Below are positions 7,273-10,918 of a stretch of DNA of 10,918 nucleotides, piece after piece. Made by a program: the position numbers and the translations under genes. The DNA is from Paraglomus occultum. Lineage: Eukaryota > Glomeromycota > Glomeromycetes > Paraglomerales > Paraglomeraceae. Positions within the stretch are counted from its first letter, which is position 1; each line of letters begins with the position of its first letter. The notes under the pieces were generated by a model. The model was not told where the DNA came from. It did no database searches and saw only the letters and a list, made by a program, of their open reading frames with translations. Where the stretch lies: positions 1 to 10,918 of the forward strand of contig CAJVPJ010001277.1 in assembly GCA_910592205.1 (NCBI GenBank). The letters run 5' to 3'.

Positions 7273-9827
7273 ATGTCAGTTTTAGACGTTCATACAATAA
7301 TTGACGACTTGATTCAATCATCCTTAGGGAATGAACTTTACGGGGAACTCCGATGGTTTTCTCACTCGGATATTACCGATATAAAGCCAAGTCGAATTGA
7401 TACCATTCATTATGCTGTTTACAGACAAGTACAGGGTAATTACACAGTTGACGAAACAACGGTAATGCTACTATTACTTGACTCTGGCGAAACACGTACA
7501 CCAACGCTTATGAGTGAGTTGGCAAAAATATATTCAACTTTACTTGGAAATACCGAAATGTGTATATCCACTTGTGTTACGGAGTTGGCTAGAATATACT
7601 CACTTCCGACAAACAAGTATGACAATAATAACGAAAACTTTAAACGATATTCTTCATGGCTTGCGAGTCGCAATGCCATGATATGGGGATTCACCAAGTA
7701 TGAAAATAAATATTATATGGTTGCTCATTCACAATTCTACCATTGTTATTCTCGATATGGATTCTGCTCTGAATGCGGAAGACTTCGATGTAGTCAAGTG
7801 TGGTGTATTTGCGGTCATAAGCAATTATCTGATGGATGGACCAGCAACAATAAGCTCCTCGACGAATTTATAAAGAAATCACAAATGCGAACAAATTCGG
7901 CAAATGAGGCCTATTTAGAATGGTTTCCATTCGATTGTATTAAAGTTAAACGCCATCGCAATACCGCACGCGTATATTGCGATTTGGAATTGATTCCACT
8001 CGAAATAACAAACGAGACAGATAAATCATATTATGACAAGGTAGGGTAGCCATTCAATTATGCGTCATATTACTGAATAGTTATTGACTTATATAACTGT
8101 TATTTCAAATAGTTATGTGATAAGTATCCTGATATTCTTACAAAAAATGTTTGGATTATCATTGGATTTACATATGATACGATAAAGCAAAAATATTGTC
8201 TATTAAGAGAATATTGGAAGCGTGGGTTATGTCTGGCATGTCAGCAATCATTGGAACCAGATATAAAAGCATTCTGTTATCATTGTAAAGCGCCAAGACC
8301 TCTTGGTTGGACGACTGGCAACAAGCCTCTAGATTCATTTATTATGGAATCATGGAATAATGTGACAAACACATACGATGCCTATATACAATGGATTGAA
8401 TACTCTCTATTGACAAATGTGCAAGACATGACTTTATTACGCCATAAATCCACACACGTAGCAGAGTGGTTGGACCCGATTACAAATGTATGGACGAGAG
8501 TATTACTCAAAAAGATAGTTGACGGACAGGACATTCAGTCATTTGACTTTTATCAGGTAAAGTTTTTCATGTGTAAAGATGCAACTAGTATTGGTAATCT
8601 TATACGTTGCTCGCGTATTAAAATGATACGATCGTATTTTGTTACTCAAAACAGATAACTAAAATGTACCCAGAGATATTGACACCAGATAATATTTGGA
8701 TTATTGGTGTTACGCAAGAACCATCTACTCAGAGATATTATTTGGTGTTTTACCCTGACATACATGCCTTATTGGACAAATTTATGCAAACACGTAACGG
8801 TATAGGCCATCTGCCGTATGCTGACTTTGATGAAATTGAGGAAATTGGATCTGGTGGTTATGGAACAGCCTACACTGCCAAATATAAAGTATTTAGAGAA
8901 CGTCGCTGTTGGACAGACATTGTTGTGCTCAAACGTTTTAAGAATTTTAATAAAACGCCGGAATTATTTATTTCCGAGGTAAGCAAACATTGATATTATT
9001 AAACCAAAAAGATACTCAATCTGACTCTGTTTATTCAACAGTTCAAACATCATGCCAGTTGCGTGGGTGACTTTCTTCAAATTTATGGAGTCACACAAGA
9101 CCCAGAAACAAAGGAGTACATGATTGTTATGCAACATGCTAACAAGGGTAATCTTTTGTCTTACTTGGATCAAAATATTAAGACATTGTCTTGGAGAATG
9201 AAATTACACCAGTTGCGTCTTATTACAATTTTTTTGCATACTATCCACAAGGCCGGCTTTATACATTGCGACCTTCATGGCGGAAACATAGTTTTGCGTG
9301 AGCATACAGGACATATCCAATCATTCATATGTGATCTTGGTCTTTCTCGATCGGTGCATTCATCTGAGTCAACTATTAGAGGCGTTTTGCCTTTTATTGC
9401 ACCGGAAGTTTTCCATACTTACAAATTTACACAGAAATCAGACATATACTCATTTGGTATTATCATGCATTTGATGGCCACCGGTGAACCACCATTCAGA
9501 GACAGGGAGTTCGATGGACATTTACTATGCGATATTATGGGTGGACTACGACCGCCGATGCCTGACTCGGCACCAGAGCAATACAAGAAACTTGCTCAGC
9601 GTTGTTGTGACGCTGATCCCGACAAGCGTCCTGATGCAAGGACACTTTTAGGTGATATTGACATGCTTTTGGAAGAAAACGACAACACATGGAATACCGT
9701 TTATTATAATGAAGTAAAACCCTTATCACGTCTTGAAAAGGAGAGTAAATATTCGAGTACGCTCTTACCCACTGGAAGTTTTCCTAAACCAAGAAACAGC
9801 TACGATTCGCTTATAGGTATGAAATAG
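7273..9827 (+). CDS. multi-repeat TKL-like protein kinase (four exons, 773 aa)
   Basis: Exons are 7273-8040, 8113-8556, 8655-8978 and 9042-9827, all joined in phase 0. The ATG at 7273 is the first in-frame ATG after a TAA at 7174-7176 and has G at -3. The C-terminal part is a complete Ser/Thr-Tyr type kinase domain (TKL-like by its motifs): Gly-rich loop GSGGYGTAY (469-477), Lys497, helix-C Glu512, catalytic loop HCDLHGGN (587-594, Asp589, Asn594), D-L-G in place of D-F-G (610-612), A-P-E (632-634), D-I-Y-S-F-G (646-651) and Arg708. It should transfer phosphate from ATP to protein substrates; the target is unknown. In front lie three degenerate N-lobe copies (about 10-155, 196-290, 329-436). 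Cysteine-rich ribbons lie between them (C165, C168, C173, C178, C180, then C296, C299, C311, C314), each followed by a W-T-[ST]-x-N-K-x-L-D-x-F-I stretch. No signal peptide or membrane span is seen, so a cytosolic or nuclear place is likely. The C-tail after about 725 is Lys/Ser/Pro-rich. ATTAAA at 9854-9859 is a possible poly(A) signal. Exon borders rest on splice signals and the sister gene. Confidence 0.85.
7477..7608 (+). repeat. 66-bp in-frame internal tandem duplication in exon 1
   Basis: Two 22-codon units (residues 69-90 and 91-112) each end with E-L-A-[KR]-I-Y-S; the GAGTTGGC blocks at 7516 and 7582 set the 66-bp period. The minus-strand paralogue has only one unit (reading N-E-I-S-R-I-Y-S), so the duplication arose in this copy, or one unit was lost in the other. 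It lengthens the first degenerate N-lobe repeat. Confidence 0.65.
8041..8112 (+). other. intron 1 of the kinase gene (72 nt)
   Basis: Donor AAG|GTAGGG, acceptor CAAATAG|TTA, phase 0. An in-frame TAG right after the donor (8047-8049) makes splicing necessary. The paralogue has the matching intron (GAG|GTAAAC..ACTAG|CTA). Confidence 0.8.
8557..8654 (+). other. intron 2 of the kinase gene (98 nt)
   Basis: Donor CAG|GTAAAG, acceptor AACAG|ATA, phase 0. The frame stays open to 8656-8658, but the 98-nt length requires removal to enter the exon 3 frame. The paralogue has GTAAAT at the same place. Confidence 0.8.
8979..9041 (+). other. intron 3 of the kinase gene (63 nt)
   Basis: Donor GAG|GTAAGC, acceptor CAACAG|TTC, phase 0, directly after the helix-C Glu codon of the catalytic kinase. 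The paralogue has the same GTAAGC donor and a TAG|TTC acceptor. Confidence 0.85.
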
Positions 9828-10362
9828 CAATTTTTAATTTGGCTACATTTGATATTAAATGAAGTCAATTACGATCATAACCATTTATTATACTTTAGTG
9901 ACTCTAAATTTTGACAATTAACGCGTCAAACCCACGGAAGGACCGTACAATTTTCTTATAAACATTCGTCTTAGACAAAACTTTTAGCAACAAAAACTGT
10001 CCGTACCATGTTTTTTTTCAACGTCTATTTTTTTTTATAGACAGTTGTAATGTTGCTTGTGAATTATTTTTAGACAAGTGTAATTGTGCATGCTTAAGCG
10101 TCCTACTGCATCTATTAAAGCAAGACGATGACAACAGCCATAGTTAACTAGCTCATAATTATAAGTAGTATCCCTTTTACACATCGATAGCAGCAAATTT
10201 TATCGAAGACATACTAATACAGCGTTTACAATAATTATCAGCAATAATATAACAACTGTACATATCACAAAGGTCAACTCTCTTCGCTTTAAATAATTTC
10301 TTTTTTTTTATCCGAGCAAGCATACATTGTATTAAGCTGCTTTTTAATGAGATCAAATTCAT
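9828..10362. other. AT-rich downstream region, hairpin only
   Basis: There is no supportable complete gene. A strong hairpin lies at 10019-10047. On the minus strand a 61-codon ATG frame (10362-10177, K- and C-rich) follows immediately after the TGA that ends the candidate exon frame at 10363. It could be the continuation of that frame past a stop, but has no recognisable domain. Confidence 0.4.
10019..10047. repeat. hairpin CAACGTCTAT / ATAGACAGTTG with T-rich loop
   Basis: CAAC-GTCTAT (10019-10028) pairs with ATAGAC-A-GTTG (starting near 10037) across a run of T, with one bulged A. It lies about 190 bp after the kinase stop. It could be a 3' processing or structural element, or a small mobile-element remnant; nothing decides between these. 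Confidence 0.45.
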
Positions 10363-10604
10363 TCACAAAAATACACTCATTACTGATTCAAACAACTGTA
10401 ACAAATGAAATTAGACACCAGCACATAAACTTGATGCTTCTTTTTAGCATTTAATTTCTCTTTTGTACACCTACATACCTGCCGAAAGTAGTCAACATAA
10501 AACATTCTAGTTTGTCGAGTTAAATCGGGACGTATTGTTACGGCAAGCCGATCTGATGAATCAGTTAAGCGAGTCAAGTGAAAATTTTCCCACAAAGTCT
10601 CCAT
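10363..10604 (-). CDS. candidate two-exon gene start, unknown protein, possibly broken
   Basis: The minus-strand ATG (10604-10602) opens 42 codons with a balanced composition: METLWENFHL, then residues 11-34 rich in Thr, Arg and Asp, then FYVDYFRQ. They end exactly at a strong donor, CAG|GTATGT (10479/10478). An acceptor TTACAG|TTG at 10396/10395 gives an 83-nt intron and phase-0 continuation as L-F-E-S-V-M-S-V-F-L to a TGA at 10365-10363. After a one-base shift at the T run just before that TGA, the next frame reads V-N-E-F-D-L-I-K-K-Q-L-N-T-M-Y-A, which looks more protein-like. So this is either a short or broken gene, a sequencing error in the T run, or a different acceptor is used. I recognise no family. 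Confidence 0.35.
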
Positions 10605-10679
10605 GATTATCAGCTTAAACGCTTAAAATTTTATTTAACGAATATTAATATTGGGCGTCGATTTGATTTATACAAACCG

Positions 10680-10914
10680 TGACGTACTCGCCAAATTTGG
10701 AAGGTATCGGTATAAATTTGGTTAGTCTCCTGCTGCCAAAACCGGTGCCATTCTTCTATAACTTAAAAAAAATAAAGTATAAGTATAATATAAGTATGAG
10801 TATAAATATAAGTATAAGTATAAATATAAATATAATATGGGGCGGAGCGAAAAGTTTGATACACCAAATTTGCCACCCCCCAAAATTTTTTTTGTGTCAT
10901 GAGAATTTACGTCA
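10680..10914. mobile_element. possible small inverted-repeat element at right edge
   Basis: The left part has TGACGTA (10680-10686) followed by CCAAATTTGGAAGGTATC (10691-10708). The reverse complement of the right part has TGACGTA (10914-10908) and GGCAAATTTGGTGTATC (near 10874-10858). These may be arms of a non-autonomous element with a satellite-rich interior, but the spacing between the two blocks differs between arms. The C6 and T8 runs near the right end and the absence of coding sequence fit a repeat. The element may continue past the window. Confidence 0.35.
10774..10838. repeat. TATAAG/TATAAA hexamer microsatellite
   Basis: About ten irregular copies of a TATAAG or TATAAA hexamer, with one TATGAG variant, lie inside the possible inverted-repeat element at the right edge. 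Confidence 0.85.
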
Positions 10915-10918
10915 TAAT

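Noticed and set aside
8251-8658. Separate small gene starting within exon 2
   Set aside because: Its apparent start (8251) is a TTG inside the second cysteine ribbon, and its end is read-through of intron 2. Splicing to exon 3 explains the region better and matches the paralogue.
1-10918. tRNA, rRNA or CRISPR array
   Set aside because: No cloverleaf-like A/B box arrangement, no conserved rRNA block and no regularly spaced identical repeats were seen by eye; a tRNAscan run would settle the tRNA part.

Overview
The window looks like an accessory stretch of an AT-rich, intron-containing fungal genome, most likely an arbuscular mycorrhizal fungus (Glomeromycotina, Rhizophagus-like). Three things point there. 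The introns are short (63-98 nt) with GT..AG ends. The kinases are of the expanded TKL-like type, with cysteine-rich and 'W-T-x-G-N-K' modules in front of the catalytic domain. AT-rich intergenic DNA with small inverted-repeat elements fills the rest. The genus assignment is inference; no rRNA, tRNA or CRISPR array was seen.

Layout from left to right. A possible minus-strand first exon sits at the left edge (11-64). A broken plus-strand gene (400-1572) resembles the N-terminal part of fungal Helitron-type replicase/helicase proteins. Next come an imperfect tandem repeat (1607-1731) and about 1.3 kb of AT-rich DNA without a gene, which holds one copy of a ~95-bp dispersed repeat (2539-2630) and a cluster of small palindromes. 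A ~236-bp MITE-like element follows (3081-3316). A decayed kinase gene runs on the minus strand (6403 down to 3882). An ~870-bp divergent spacer carries the second copy of the dispersed repeat. The intact four-exon sister kinase gene is on the plus strand (7273-9827). The right end is AT-rich and holds a candidate minus-strand exon pair (10604-10363) and another inverted-repeat element with a TATAAG/TATAAA microsatellite (10680-10914).

The centrepiece is the head-to-head pair of paralogous kinase genes. Splicing the plus-strand copy gives a 773-residue protein. Its first ~450 residues read as three degenerate copies of a kinase N-lobe, with cysteine-rich ribbons between copies 1/2 and 2/3, followed by one complete kinase domain with all key residues. 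All three introns are phase 0 and fall at the same structural place in repeats 2, 3 and 4, which indicates growth by duplication of an intron-bearing unit. The minus-strand copy keeps the same exon plan and splice sites. It has at least eight lesions: frameshifts, a nonsense codon, a catalytic Asp-to-Asn change and a 32-bp tandem triplication in the activation segment. One copy is therefore probably functional and the other a pseudogene.
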